Source: Parashewanella hymeniacidonis (GTDB taxonomy: Bacteria; Pseudomonadota; Gammaproteobacteria; Enterobacterales; Shewanellaceae). From it: DNA of 64,000 nucleotides. The stretch covers positions 23,340 to 87,339 of the forward strand of contig NZ_JAFEUN010000002.1 in the NCBI RefSeq assembly GCF_016900895.1. Direction: 5' to 3'. How positions within the stretch are numbered: the first letter of the stretch is position 1; every line of letters starts with the position of its first letter. Below are positions 48,627-57,597 of the stretch, piece after piece. The notes under the pieces are model-generated. The model had not been told where the DNA came from and made no database searches. It saw nothing but the letters and a program-made list of their open reading frames with translations. Position numbers and translations under genes: made by a program.

Positions 48627-49678
48627 TGCCCTTGCGTCGTTCTATCGTTGAAATACACCTCACTAACAAAACGTCGACCGTCTACCACTTTTAATTGCAC
48701 GATAATATCGACACAAAGGTGTAGCAGTTGTTTGATGTCATCACGGGATAAGGAAGAGCCTGCCTGACTTTCTTTCATCAGCAGCACTAATTGCTCAATG
48801 GCAAGTTTGGCGCTACCAGCATGCATGGTGGTCATGCTACCGGGGTGGCCTGAGTTGATGTTGCGCATAAAATAAAAAGCTTCATCACCTCGAATAAGCT
48901 CTGCAACAAACACTCGATCAGGCTTCATGCGTAAGCTGGATTCTAAAAGCTGTTTTTGAGTGACAGGCGCTATGCCTTGATTACCTGCGGAGTAGAACAA
49001 GCTGACGCTGTTGGGATGACTGCGATACAACTGCAACTCATCGACATTTTCGATACTGACGAGGCGTTCACTGGCTGGAACATAATTCAGCAAAGACCGA
49101 AAGAACGTGGTTTTGCCTGAGCCTGTTGCCCCTGAAACAATGATGTTTTTTCGAAGCGCAATGGCTTGCTTTAAAAACTCTGCCATTAAGCCTTGTTGTT
49201 TGAGTTCTAGCAGCGGCCTTTCAACGTCATTGTTGCTGAGTTCATCGGTATTGGATGTTTTGAAATAACCTTGTTGTTGATAATTGTCTAAGGTGAAGTT
49301 GACCGTTGACGGCTTGCGAATGGTAAAGCTGATACGGCCAATTAAAATCACAGGTGGAATGCAAATTTGTACTCGCTCACCTGATGGTAAGGTGGCCGAT
49401 AAAATCGGGTGCGTAGCATCGAGCTTTTGCCCTGAATAAGTGGCGATTAACTTCGCTAAGCGCTGGCAGTATTCCAGCGTGATGGCGTCATCCGTCACTT
49501 GTTGCCAACCTTGTGCGCTTTCCGTGAGTACCTGACAAGGCTGGTTGATCACCAATTCAGTCACGCCATCTTGGGCTAACAATGGCGTGAGCAATTTAAG
49601 GTGCTCAAGCAGGGCTACAGCACGGCAGTCGTCTTTGGAGGTTAATATCGGATTATTAACGGCTAAGCTGCAAGTCAT
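48617..49678 (-). CDS. virB11: VirB11 secretion ATPase
   Basis: 353 residues from the ATG at 49678, which follows the virB10 frame overlap better than the in-frame start at 49771. The hexameric ATPase has Walker A ISGATGSGKTTFFRSLL, an Asp box (RLVSIENVDELQLY) and the His box GHPGSMTTMHAGSA. It drives pilus building and substrate transfer together with VirB4 and VirD4. Confidence 0.94.
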   Translation of the reverse strand: MTCSLAVNNPILTSKDDCRAVALLEHLKLLTPLLAQDGVTELVINQPCQVLTESAQGWQQVTDDAITLEYCQRLAKLIATYSGQKLDATHPILSATLPSGERVQICIPPVILIGRISFTIRKPSTVNFTLDNYQQQGYFKTSNTDELSNNDVERPLLELKQQGLMAEFLKQAIALRKNIIVSGATGSGKTTFFRSLLNYVPASERLVSIENVDELQLYRSHPNSVSLFYSAGNQGIAPVTQKQLLESSLRMKPDRVFVAELIRGDEAFYFMRNINSGHPGSMTTMHAGSAKLAIEQLVLLMKESQAGSSLSRDDIKQLLHLCVDIIVQLKVVDGRRFVSEVYFNDRTTQGQCR

Positions 49679-50786
49679 AGACACTCCTGAAATCCAAATC
49701 GCGAGCGACAAACACATTGATGTGCTCACCTTGATTTTTGAGTAGGGTAGGTTTGATGCGGATAGCATCATTTAACGCAATAGACGCCAGATTTTTACTG
49801 CTGCCGATGGTGTCACCAAACTGGATCTGATTTTTATCACCGCCATTGGCTTGGTTCTTAGCGTACTCTCCGGCATCACCAATCAAGCTCAATAAAATGG
49901 CACTACCAAAACGCTGGTTGAAATGGCCATCAACAAAACCACTGTGGCCGCTGCGGCCAAGGGTATCGGTGCCCGGTGAATCTAAATCGATGATCACACC
50001 ATTGGGTGTTTCAATTCGATCCCACAATACAAAAATGCGTGCCACCCCTTGCTGCAAACCACTTTGGTATTGGCCGACAATGTGGCTGCCTTTTTCAAGC
50101 AACAATACTTTGCCGTTGGTGGAGTAGATATCTCGGCTCAGTTGGCAACGAGTCATGCCCGGTACATCGGAATTTATTGCTGTTTCTAAAATGCAATCGA
50201 GAAACGCCCCTTTGGTGATGAACAGATTTGGATCGACAATACGACTGGCCACACTGCCTTTGACTTTGGTGGCTTGAAGCTGTGTCGCTAGAGCGTTCGG
50301 TGAGTCTGAATGGCTGCTAATGTCAGCGTGTTGATGATTGGCTTCGGTTTGATGGTTGAGTTGTGAATTGCGGTTAATGACCAACACATCATCAAACTGT
50401 TTACGTTGTTCAGGTGTCCATTGTTTGCGTTGATTCACTGAAGTGTATTGCGGAGTTGATGGTGTGGCGGCTAAATCGGTGAACCCTGTATGGATCAAGC
50501 CTGAGTTTGTATTATCCGATTTATCCTCTGTACGGTTTTGGTCATTTGAAGGCTTAGGTAAAGCGGGAGGCTGGCCTAAGTGATTACCAATTTCTTTATT
50601 GCTGACTTGAGTTTGCTGGGCTTTACCGTGACTAAAACCGCCATTAACCAGCACAAGAAGTAAAACCACGACCAAGCAAGCCACAATCATCATCGGTTTC
50701 GACAAGCTCAGTCCTCGACTTTGGCGAGTGGTAAGTTCAGGTACCGCTTGAGTTTCAAGAGGTGGTGTTTCATTGTTATTCATCAC
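49656..50786 (-). CDS. virB10: VirB10 channel protein (TrbI family)
   Basis: 376 residues. A single transmembrane helix near 31-49 (MMIVACLVVVLLLVLVN) is followed by a periplasmic linker and the C-terminal TrbI beta domain (LEKGSHIVGQYQSG, FVLWDRIETPNGVII). It bridges both membranes in the core complex with VirB7 and VirB9. It overlaps virB9 and virB11. Confidence 0.93.
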   Translation of the reverse strand: MMNNNETPPLETQAVPELTTRQSRGLSLSKPMMIVACLVVVLLLVLVNGGFSHGKAQQTQVSNKEIGNHLGQPPALPKPSNDQNRTEDKSDNTNSGLIHTGFTDLAATPSTPQYTSVNQRKQWTPEQRKQFDDVLVINRNSQLNHQTEANHQHADISSHSDSPNALATQLQATKVKGSVASRIVDPNLFITKGAFLDCILETAINSDVPGMTRCQLSRDIYSTNGKVLLLEKGSHIVGQYQSGLQQGVARIFVLWDRIETPNGVIIDLDSPGTDTLGRSGHSGFVDGHFNQRFGSAILLSLIGDAGEYAKNQANGGDKNQIQFGDTIGSSKNLASIALNDAIRIKPTLLKNQGEHINVFVARDLDFRSVYDLQLSR

Positions 50787-51705
50787 TCTTTCCTCCTTTT
50801 TTAATTACGTGGCGCACCACATGAGGAATATTGCTGGTTTGATAATCTGCAGATTGTTCTGTGGCAAAATCTATATTGAACACACAAGCGACACGGTTGC
50901 CTTGGCGCAACACCAATTGCTTAACTACACGTTCAATGATGATGGTGTCGGGATAATTGGGGTTAACGTTAGAGTTGACTAAGCTTTCGCTGTTATCTGA
51001 GTTGACAATGTAAATCGCAGGTAGGTCTTGCTTGCGATTAAAGGTCAGGTAGGTAAAGCGGCCATCATCAAAGGCTTTGGTTGGCGCAATGCTGTCATCA
51101 CCTTTATAGAAGTAAGCTTGGTTGGCCACTTTTGGCGCTTGAGTTCTGTTCAGTTGTTGCTGCAGTAATTGTTTTTCATGAAGTTCGACGTTGGCAAGCT
51201 TTTGCTCAGCAGGGTAACGAAAATCAATGGCAAACATCATATCGTTAGGAAAAGGGTGTGCGTCGTGTTGCGACCAATGTGCCGAAAGTTCAAAGTTATA
51301 AACACGACTCCCTTTGGTGTAAGCCGTGAGTACCGTCATATTAGTGATAGCGCCTTTGTCTTTTGGCTTGATAAAAATATGATTAGCAACAGGGGTAACC
51401 GACCATGCATCACTGTCACCCATGGCAATTTGTTTGATGCGCTCACCTTGAGCAAAAGCAATGTCAGTCGAAAAACCATAATGGCCGACCAGTTTCACTA
51501 CTTGTTCACTCTGATAATTGATGTGGCGCACTCGTTTATCGAGTTTGCCAGTATGTGGAGTTTCAAGGGCGAGGGTATTTATTGATATGAGTAGAGCCGT
51601 CATACCCATAATAATGGGTATCCAATGGCTTTTATCTTTAAAAGCAAAGTCGCTAAATTCCTGCTTTCGCAGGAATGACGAGATAGGAAGTTTAAACTCA
51701 AACAT
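50776..51705 (-). CDS. virB9: VirB9 outer-membrane core protein, N-terminus remodelled by a repeat
   Basis: 309 residues. The mature part (RVRHINYQSEQVVKLVGHYG, TNMTVLTAYTKGSRVYNFEL) is the VirB9/TrbG family. The ATG at 51705 directly follows the virB8 stop codon (TAGATG). Residues about 9-36 are encoded by a dispersed palindromic repeat (51598-51680), which contributes part of the hydrophobic segment IPIIMGMTALLISINTLALE that now looks like the signal peptide. The frame is kept, so the protein is probably still exported. An internal ATG at 51603 (MTALLIS...) could also start translation. Confidence 0.88.
   Translation of the reverse strand: MFEFKLPISSFLRKQEFSDFAFKDKSHWIPIIMGMTALLISINTLALETPHTGKLDKRVRHINYQSEQVVKLVGHYGFSTDIAFAQGERIKQIAMGDSDAWSVTPVANHIFIKPKDKGAITNMTVLTAYTKGSRVYNFELSAHWSQHDAHPFPNDMMFAIDFRYPAEQKLANVELHEKQLLQQQLNRTQAPKVANQAYFYKGDDSIAPTKAFDDGRFTYLTFNRKQDLPAIYIVNSDNSESLVNSNVNPNYPDTIIIERVVKQLVLRQGNRVACVFNIDFATEQSADYQTSNIPHVVRHVIKKGGKSDE
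51598..51680 (+). repeat. Dispersed palindromic repeat, full copy inside virB9
   Basis: It starts CGTCATACCCATAATAATGG (small palindrome), continues with GTATCCAATGGCTTTTA, and ends TCCTGCTTTCGCAGGAATGA then CG. The outer ends CGTCAT...ATGACG are inverted. The family is also seen at 19444, 27030, 29338 and 54001. It resembles a non-autonomous palindromic unit of the MITE or REP kind. Confidence 0.72.
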
Positions 51706-52455
51706 CTATTCCCCTCCCGTGGCTTGGTCATTGCGGTAACTCAACACTTGAAAACCTAAAGGGTTTAAACGTCTGTCTTCGAGCTTCATGGGTGAATTGC
51801 GATACACAAAAGTGAGAGTTGCTACCCAATGAGTGAGCGGGTGGTGTTCTCCAAGACGTTTGATTTGTTTGTTGTAGCGAATGAGTGCGGTTTTATGTTG
51901 CTCACCATTAATGGTTTCATCACCAATAAAGCTGATGGCCTGAATATGCACTCGAACTTGAGCGCTTTGGCCGTATTGATTTATTGGAGCTGTTGGATTG
52001 GTTTTGGGATTAGTTTGGGCAGCATAATCCAACTGCACGGTTTCACTGGACATAATGCCGATAAGGTTTCGGTCATAAGCACGAGCTTCCCATTGGTAAC
52101 TTTCACGATGACGGAGATACTGAGTGAGCCAGTACTTATCCATCACTTCCTGTGCTTTTACTTTGATTTGGCCGTGACTGGCTAGAGTTGATACCACATC
52201 GACTAAACCTGTGTTGTTATCGACTCGGATCACAAACGGCTCAATGGATTTCAGCGGTAACAGAGCAACCAATCCAACCCCTTGCAGCAGAGCAATGACT
52301 GCGAGTAATCCCACACAGCGCCACGCTCTTTGCTCAGAGCGTTTGATGCGACTGCTTAGCTCGGCATCCCAACCTCTGGCTTCTTTGAAATACTGCTTAA
52401 TGAACTGTTTTTCAGGTATCGGCCTGTCGAGCGTATCGGGTAACATATCAGTCAT
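51706..52455 (-). CDS. virB8: VirB8 inner-membrane protein
   Basis: 249 residues from the ATG at 52455, overlapping virB7 by eight bases; a start at 52494 would overlap it by 47. One transmembrane helix (CVGLLAVIALLQGVGLVALL) is followed by a periplasmic NTF2-like domain with RHRESYQWEARAYDRNLIG. It nucleates assembly of the secretion channel. Confidence 0.92.
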   Translation of the reverse strand: MTDMLPDTLDRPIPEKQFIKQYFKEARGWDAELSSRIKRSEQRAWRCVGLLAVIALLQGVGLVALLPLKSIEPFVIRVDNNTGLVDVVSTLASHGQIKVKAQEVMDKYWLTQYLRHRESYQWEARAYDRNLIGIMSSETVQLDYAAQTNPKTNPTAPINQYGQSAQVRVHIQAISFIGDETINGEQHKTALIRYNKQIKRLGEHHPLTHWVATLTFVYRNSPMKLEDRRLNPLGFQVLSYRNDQATGGE

Positions 52456-52636
52456 GATGCTCCCTAGCTTTTGCGTGAATAGGCGCATCAACATCGACTT
52501 TTACAAGTTCAGTTTTTACTAAATCAGAGTTCACAGGCTTGAGTTCTTTGCCATCATCTCTGCAATGAGGCGGTTTCGGCGCACTGGCGCAGTGAGTCAA
52601 TAACAAGACAAAACAAACGCAGATAAGATTTTTCAT
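52448..52636 (-). CDS. virB7: VirB7-like lipoprotein
   Basis: 62 residues with a lipoprotein signal (ICVCFVLLLTHCASAPKPPH; lipobox LTHC). The small size, lipid anchor and position between virB6 and virB8 are those of VirB7, which pins VirB9 in the outer membrane. It overlaps virB6 by four bases. Confidence 0.85.
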   Translation of the reverse strand: MKNLICVCFVLLLTHCASAPKPPHCRDDGKELKPVNSDLVKTELVKVDVDAPIHAKAREHHD

Positions 52637-53649
52637 TCCTGGTTTCTCCCGCTGATGGTGTTGCCACCAAAGCGTTGTTGATAGGCGTGATAACTTGCAC
52701 CAACAGGCTTGAGCGGAATCCCCAAAGCTTGACCTGCATAATTGATGTCACGGCGCATATTTCGATATTGATTACGAAGTGTGGTTGGCCTGAGTGCGTG
52801 CAAGCTGTGAGCAATGGCGCCATTAGCGGCAATCGCTACGCCTCCACCCAGTGCTGCCGCCATAGCGGGGATTTGTTTCATCACCAAAATGCACAGGCCG
52901 AGCACAATGCAAAGCATGGAGCTGTCGCTTAGGGTTGATACGGTGGAATGGTTACTGGAAATTTGATGCAGATAATCAGCCGCTACTGTCGTCATTAATT
53001 GACCAGACGCCACACCAAGCAGCAGAACAAAGCCAAAGTTGATGACCATACCGAGCCAACTTTCGAAGAATCGCTGTGTCGCTTGAAACAGCAGCAACAC
53101 AAAGAACGCCGGACCGATAGCTAATAGGATGCTGACCATCACTTTGCTGAGCAAAATAAAAAATGCCACCAATAAAGTAAGACAGCTGCCAATCAGCACC
53201 ACCGCAATCGCTAAGAAATACATGCCGAAATTACCATTCATCACGCCACCTTGACGCCATGAGGTATCAGCAAGGGAAAATATCTGCGTGAACAGTCTAT
53301 CTAATAACCCAGCGGCATCTTGGCTTGGGCTACCAGTGACTAGCGATGCAAGTGTTTGTGGTGTGTCAGATAGGAAGGTCACTACCGTTTGATTGTATCG
53401 ACTGGCGGTTAACCCCAAGGCCAAAATAAAGCCGACTCGAATGATACGAAAAAAGCCTTCTTGTAATGGCGCCTCACTTTTGCCCATCATCATTGAGTAA
53501 CCCCAAATCGCAATCCAGATAATCATTAGGCTGCTGAACAGCGGCAATAAAAAATCAATCAAACGCTGCGAGCCTTGTTGCACATAACTGCTCAGCGCAT
53601 GGTCGACCATGTGGAAAATGCTTTGATATAAGTTACTTTGCGCCGACAT
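52633..53649 (-). CDS. virB6: VirB6 / TrbL-type polytopic membrane protein
   Basis: 338 residues with about six transmembrane helices between residues 30 and 260 and a long hydrophilic C-terminus. FLPLFSSLMIIWIAIWGYSM and the Gly/Ala-rich IPAMAAALGGGVAIAANGAI are family-like. It forms part of the inner-membrane path for substrate. It starts 14 bases after the EexN-like gene. Confidence 0.88.
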   Translation of the reverse strand: MSAQSNLYQSIFHMVDHALSSYVQQGSQRLIDFLLPLFSSLMIIWIAIWGYSMMMGKSEAPLQEGFFRIIRVGFILALGLTASRYNQTVVTFLSDTPQTLASLVTGSPSQDAAGLLDRLFTQIFSLADTSWRQGGVMNGNFGMYFLAIAVVLIGSCLTLLVAFFILLSKVMVSILLAIGPAFFVLLLFQATQRFFESWLGMVINFGFVLLLGVASGQLMTTVAADYLHQISSNHSTVSTLSDSSMLCIVLGLCILVMKQIPAMAAALGGGVAIAANGAIAHSLHALRPTTLRNQYRNMRRDINYAGQALGIPLKPVGASYHAYQQRFGGNTISGRNQE

Positions 53650-53663
53650 GATGAAAACCTCGA

Positions 53664-53957
53664 TTAATTCCAGCCGTGATGTTTCGGCAATTTATCGACA
53701 TCGATATGCAGCGGATGCAACTCGCCCGCACTGCGCTGATTGGCCGCTTGCAGCGCATTTATGCAATCAGGATGATTACGATATTGAGCTGGATTATCAC
53801 TGCAGCGAGCTAATGTGCTGTCTAACTCCGCATTGTGCTTTAAGTACCAGTCGACGGTAGGTGCTGAAATTGCGGAAGGCGCAGTATGCTTACTGTCAAA
53901 GCAAGCGGTTAAGGCTAATGAGCCGATGGCGATAATGGTTAGATTTTGTAGTTTCAT
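53664..53957 (-). CDS. EexN-like entry-exclusion lipoprotein
   Basis: 97 residues. The lipobox is SLALTAC (Cys19). TVDWYLKHNAELDSTLARCS followed by NHPDCINALQAANQRS is the EexN pattern, with two further cysteines. Entry-exclusion lipoproteins stop a cell with the element from receiving it again. It lies between virB5 and virB6, the usual location. Its tail SAGELHPLHID repeats the C-terminus of VirB5. Confidence 0.85.
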   Translation of the reverse strand: MKLQNLTIIAIGSLALTACFDSKHTAPSAISAPTVDWYLKHNAELDSTLARCSDNPAQYRNHPDCINALQAANQRSAGELHPLHIDVDKLPKHHGWN

Positions 53958-54000
53958 GGGTACTGCTCACTGTGTTGTACCCGTCCTTGGTTTTTGATGG

Positions 54001-54117
54001 TTATTCCCGCATGCCTTTAGCGGGAAATGGTAATAACGACAGTTTTGTATGTCGGTAATCTAGTGCCTTTATTTGTTTACATCAAAGTCTCTGGATACCC
54101 ATTTTCATGGGTATGAC
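54001..54117 (-). repeat. Dispersed palindromic repeat, full-length variant between virB5 and eexN
   Basis: In minus orientation it starts GTCATACCCATGAAAATGGG, continues with TATCCAGAGACTTTG, then a variable middle, and ends with a palindrome on CCCGCTAAAGGCATGCGGG. It matches the virB9 copy in its first 30 bases and layout. It occupies most of the 174-base gap in the transfer operon and may form RNA hairpins there. Confidence 0.68.
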
Positions 54118-54131
54118 AGCAGACTAAGTAT

Positions 54132-54770
54132 TTAATAGTTGATTTGTATTGGGTGTAGTTCACCCGCCGACTCAATCGCCATTTGAGTAATGCGTTGTTG
54201 TGTTAACGCATTACTGGCTTCAGCTTGAGCATTGAGAAGTTGCAGTTTGGCTTGTTCATTTTCCAGCATTACACCTTCGGCATTAATGCGAGCTTGTAAG
54301 TCTTCGATGTCTTTTTGTTGTGGTGCATTGTCTATTTTTCGAATGAGCTGCATCAATTGGTTGTAGCGGGCTTGTGTCTGTTGCAGTGATACTTGAGTCT
54401 GTCCAAACCAACGGCCTCGATACCGATTTACTTGGTCATACAGTCCCGCAACATCACCGCCTAACTTGAGCCATTCACTATCATGTAAGCCGTTTTGCTT
54501 TAATGTCAGATTTGGGTCGACTTTAACGCTCATGTCATACACCGAATCAATTACGCCTGACATATGACGAATTCCGTTGATGCTATTAAGCTGAGACTTA
54601 GCCGTCTTAACCTGCTGCTTTAAGGTATTGATTTCCTCAAGTAGATGTTTCACTTGTATGATGTTTTGCTGCAAATTAGCGGCATCAATTACGGGGAAGG
54701 CCAAAGCTGATTGTGGCTGTAATACTTGTGTCAGCAACAGGCACACTATTATCTGAACTCGCCTATTCAT
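54132..54770 (-). CDS. virB5: VirB5 minor pilin
   Basis: 212 residues with a signal peptide (IIVCLLLTQVLQPQSALAFP). The body is a helical VirB5/TraC-type protein with coiled-coil stretches (LLEEINTLKQQVKTAKSQLN). VirB5 sits at the pilus tip and contacts the recipient. It overlaps virB4 by four bases. The end SAGELHPIQINY matches a motif in EexN. Confidence 0.88.
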   Translation of the reverse strand: MNRRVQIIVCLLLTQVLQPQSALAFPVIDAANLQQNIIQVKHLLEEINTLKQQVKTAKSQLNSINGIRHMSGVIDSVYDMSVKVDPNLTLKQNGLHDSEWLKLGGDVAGLYDQVNRYRGRWFGQTQVSLQQTQARYNQLMQLIRKIDNAPQQKDIEDLQARINAEGVMLENEQAKLQLLNAQAEASNALTQQRITQMAIESAGELHPIQINY

Positions 54771-57247
54771 GCTTCACCTCGCTTACTGGCAAGTGCGTCA
54801 TAATAAAGTGGTAGCCAGTCTCTAGGTTCGCTGCCCACTTGCTCAACCAATTGGTGCATTAGGTTCACTTTATTAGTGGTACCTGAAATGACGGCAAGCT
54901 CTTCGTCCATGCCTTCTAAATCCAAAGTGTTCACTGAGCTTTCGTGGCCTTGCTTCACCAAAAATTGACGGGAGTTAGGCTGAAGTTGAGTCTTGATGAT
55001 GTCGAATTCAGACTCAGTAAGGTTAAAACCATCGATGTAATCTTCTCGTCTGGCTTTGGGGTTGGGCATAAAAATGAAGGTGGCGCATTGCTCAATCAGT
55101 GTATGAGCAATTGGGGATTTGAGTACATCTTTAGCGGATTGCGTGGCATAAACCATAATGCCGTTCTGCTTTCTAATGACCTTTTGTTTGTTGTTGGCTA
55201 AGTCTTCAAAGTAATCATCCAGCAATAACTTCCAAAACTCATCCATGATGATTTGCAATCTACGACCATCAATCAGCTTTTCAATGCGATGAAATAAATA
55301 CATCACAATCGGTGTTCGAATTTCTGGGTTATCTAAAAACTCAGTGACATCAAAAGCCAGAAGTTGCTGATGAGTGACATCCAATTCATCAATTTTATTA
55401 TCCAACACCCAAGCGAGTTCACCACCATCACACCATTTTTGCAATTTGGCTGAGCAGCCCGTGTCATCAACAGGGTCGAGAAATTCCAAACAACGACTTA
55501 ATCGACGTAGTGGTTTATCTAATGCCATTACGCCAGCGACAGCATTGGCCAACTCTTGTTGTTGAAGGTGAGTCAACTCACCACCGACTAACTTGCCAAT
55601 CAGCTGAGTTAAGAACAGACGATTGGCAGCATTATCTTCAAGATGAAACGGATTAAAACCTGTAGGTTTACCCATTTGTAACGGCAGATAAAGGCCCCGA
55701 CAGGTACGAACGTAAACTTCTAAACCGCGATCTTTATCAAAGATGATTTGTGTTGGCTGAAACTTTTTACTTTGGGAAATTAAAAAGCCTTGCAGCACAG
55801 TTTTACCGCTGCCAGAAGCGCCAATGATTAAGGTATTGCCTAAAGCATGGTGCTCATCCTTGAGCAAGGTTTCCTTAATATCAGCACATTGATTGTCCTC
55901 CTTTGTGGTTAAGTTAATGGCGGAAGGTTTGGTTGTGAGCAGTAGCGGTGGCTTTGGCGTGTTGTGCTCATGAAAATTAAAGTAATAAGGTGAATCTGAA
56001 GCGCCTTTAAATAAGGTCACGGCACAGCCCCATTGATTGCCATCAATATGACCCGTTGGATAATTATGAAAACTGCAAAAGCCAGCAAAGTTGCGAGAGG
56101 ATATCGGCGCTGGGCGAGGGCAGTATCGACTGTTGGTTGGCAATTGTGACCAATAAGCGGCTGCAAGCGCTGTATTTTCCCTAGTCGGAATAATGGCAAG
56201 CTCGGCCATTTCTGATTTCACGTTGGCAATATGATGGTTAAGTGAATCTACGGATTTGGAGAGAATGGTCAGCACCAAATGATGCTCACCGTACACCACT
56301 CGATTTGAGGTTAAATCATCGAGCGCATCATCAATGGCTGCAACTTGTGATTGGGCTAAATCGCCCGTAGTGACTAAACGGTTTTGTTGTCGCATCAATA
56401 GTTGTGTTGCGATGGGTTTAGATAAAAACTTAAAACTTTGGGTCAGTACAAAGCTGAACGGCGCAGACAGTAATGCGTTGAGCAGCCCTGCTTCCGTACT
56501 TTCAGGGTATTCGGCAATGCTCAAACACGCACCGTACTGAGTATCAATAACGCCCTTTAACGCAATGGTATCTTGCACGAAAAATGGCCGAACCCTTGGC
56601 AGTGCCATTGATACATCAACAGTTGGGCACACTCGCTGTTGCCACTCGCCGTTCACCAGAAAATCTAACAGGGTCAGCACTTCTGAATAAAAGTGACCAT
56701 CTTTAAAATAAGTGGTTAACAGCTGCGGCTGGTATTCAGAGAGGGCAGAGCTAACCGTAGCCACCACTTCATCAAGTGCATGAATGGCCTTTTGTTGCTG
56801 AGCAATCCGTTGCTCTTGTGTCAGGGTTTTCTTGAATAGGTTGAGTGGTTCATTAATGCCATCAGAATAAATAACCGTTAGGTACAACTCATTAATCAGC
56901 AACTGGTTTTGGCACACTTTAGCGGCATATTTCTGATTTAACTTACGGTCAAACTCGACGTTAAACTCACCATCAGGAAAGACTTTATGTTCACGACGAA
57001 TGATGTGTGACCACAAACACACGTTTGGGCTGGCAATGTTGCGTAGCGTAAGGTTTAGTTGCTCTTTCCAAAGTTGGATTTGCTCAGCATCTTGGGTTTC
57101 GTGAGCAATCCCTTGCAGCTTAATGACTTGCAAGTATTCGCCATTGTGAGTTTTTAATGTGTTGAGATCGCACAAGGTTTGATAAGGAATGAACTCAGCA
57201 ACGGTGTTTTCTTTTTGCCATAACTGGCGGACTAAATTGGTACTCAT
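54767..57247 (-). CDS. virB4: VirB4 ATPase
   Basis: 826 residues from the ATG at 57247, which overlaps the virB3 stop by four bases (ATGA); an in-frame start at 57334 would overlap it by 91. The ATPase has Walker A IIGASGSGKTVLQGFLI and Walker B LQIIMDEFWKLLLDDYFEDL. This is the main ATPase for pilus assembly. Length and motifs are normal for VirB4. Confidence 0.95.
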   Translation of the reverse strand: MSTNLVRQLWQKENTVAEFIPYQTLCDLNTLKTHNGEYLQVIKLQGIAHETQDAEQIQLWKEQLNLTLRNIASPNVCLWSHIIRREHKVFPDGEFNVEFDRKLNQKYAAKVCQNQLLINELYLTVIYSDGINEPLNLFKKTLTQEQRIAQQQKAIHALDEVVATVSSALSEYQPQLLTTYFKDGHFYSEVLTLLDFLVNGEWQQRVCPTVDVSMALPRVRPFFVQDTIALKGVIDTQYGACLSIAEYPESTEAGLLNALLSAPFSFVLTQSFKFLSKPIATQLLMRQQNRLVTTGDLAQSQVAAIDDALDDLTSNRVVYGEHHLVLTILSKSVDSLNHHIANVKSEMAELAIIPTRENTALAAAYWSQLPTNSRYCPRPAPISSRNFAGFCSFHNYPTGHIDGNQWGCAVTLFKGASDSPYYFNFHEHNTPKPPLLLTTKPSAINLTTKEDNQCADIKETLLKDEHHALGNTLIIGASGSGKTVLQGFLISQSKKFQPTQIIFDKDRGLEVYVRTCRGLYLPLQMGKPTGFNPFHLEDNAANRLFLTQLIGKLVGGELTHLQQQELANAVAGVMALDKPLRRLSRCLEFLDPVDDTGCSAKLQKWCDGGELAWVLDNKIDELDVTHQQLLAFDVTEFLDNPEIRTPIVMYLFHRIEKLIDGRRLQIIMDEFWKLLLDDYFEDLANNKQKVIRKQNGIMVYATQSAKDVLKSPIAHTLIEQCATFIFMPNPKARREDYIDGFNLTESEFDIIKTQLQPNSRQFLVKQGHESSVNTLDLEGMDEELAVISGTTNKVNLMHQLVEQVGSEPRDWLPLYYDALASKRGEA

Positions 57248-57588
57248 GCTGTCATCCTCCAACTGCCGGTTTGATACTGTGGGCTGCGAGTATTGATAAC
57301 GGGGCAGGCCGTCGATTTCCCAAAATGACGCCAAGCAAGCGACTTGGCTTTGGTGTTAAACCAAAGTTTGAGTAGCCTAAAACTGCGAGGATCACGCAAA
57401 CACAAGCCATACATCACGGCGTGAAGTGGCAGATACAGCAGTAACGTTAGTGGATTTTTAGTCGCGATCATCAAAATGGCAACCAAACCAGCAGCGATGA
57501 TGATGCCATCTAAGGTCACGCCCCATTTCATGGCTGGACGAGTGACGGCTACAAACAGCGGATCTTGATGAGTTCTCTGATTAATCAT
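57244..57588 (-). CDS. virB3: VirB3 membrane protein
   Basis: 114 residues with two closely spaced transmembrane segments (about 26-62: GVTLDGIIIAAGLVAILMIA, PLTLLLYLPLHAVMYGLCL). N-terminal PLFVAVTRPAMKWGV is the VirB3 signature. GGGAG lies before the ATG. It is coupled to virB2 and virB4. Confidence 0.92.
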   Translation of the reverse strand: MINQRTHQDPLFVAVTRPAMKWGVTLDGIIIAAGLVAILMIATKNPLTLLLYLPLHAVMYGLCLRDPRSFRLLKLWFNTKAKSLAWRHFGKSTACPVINTRSPQYQTGSWRMTA

Positions 57589-57597
57589 GGTAACTCC

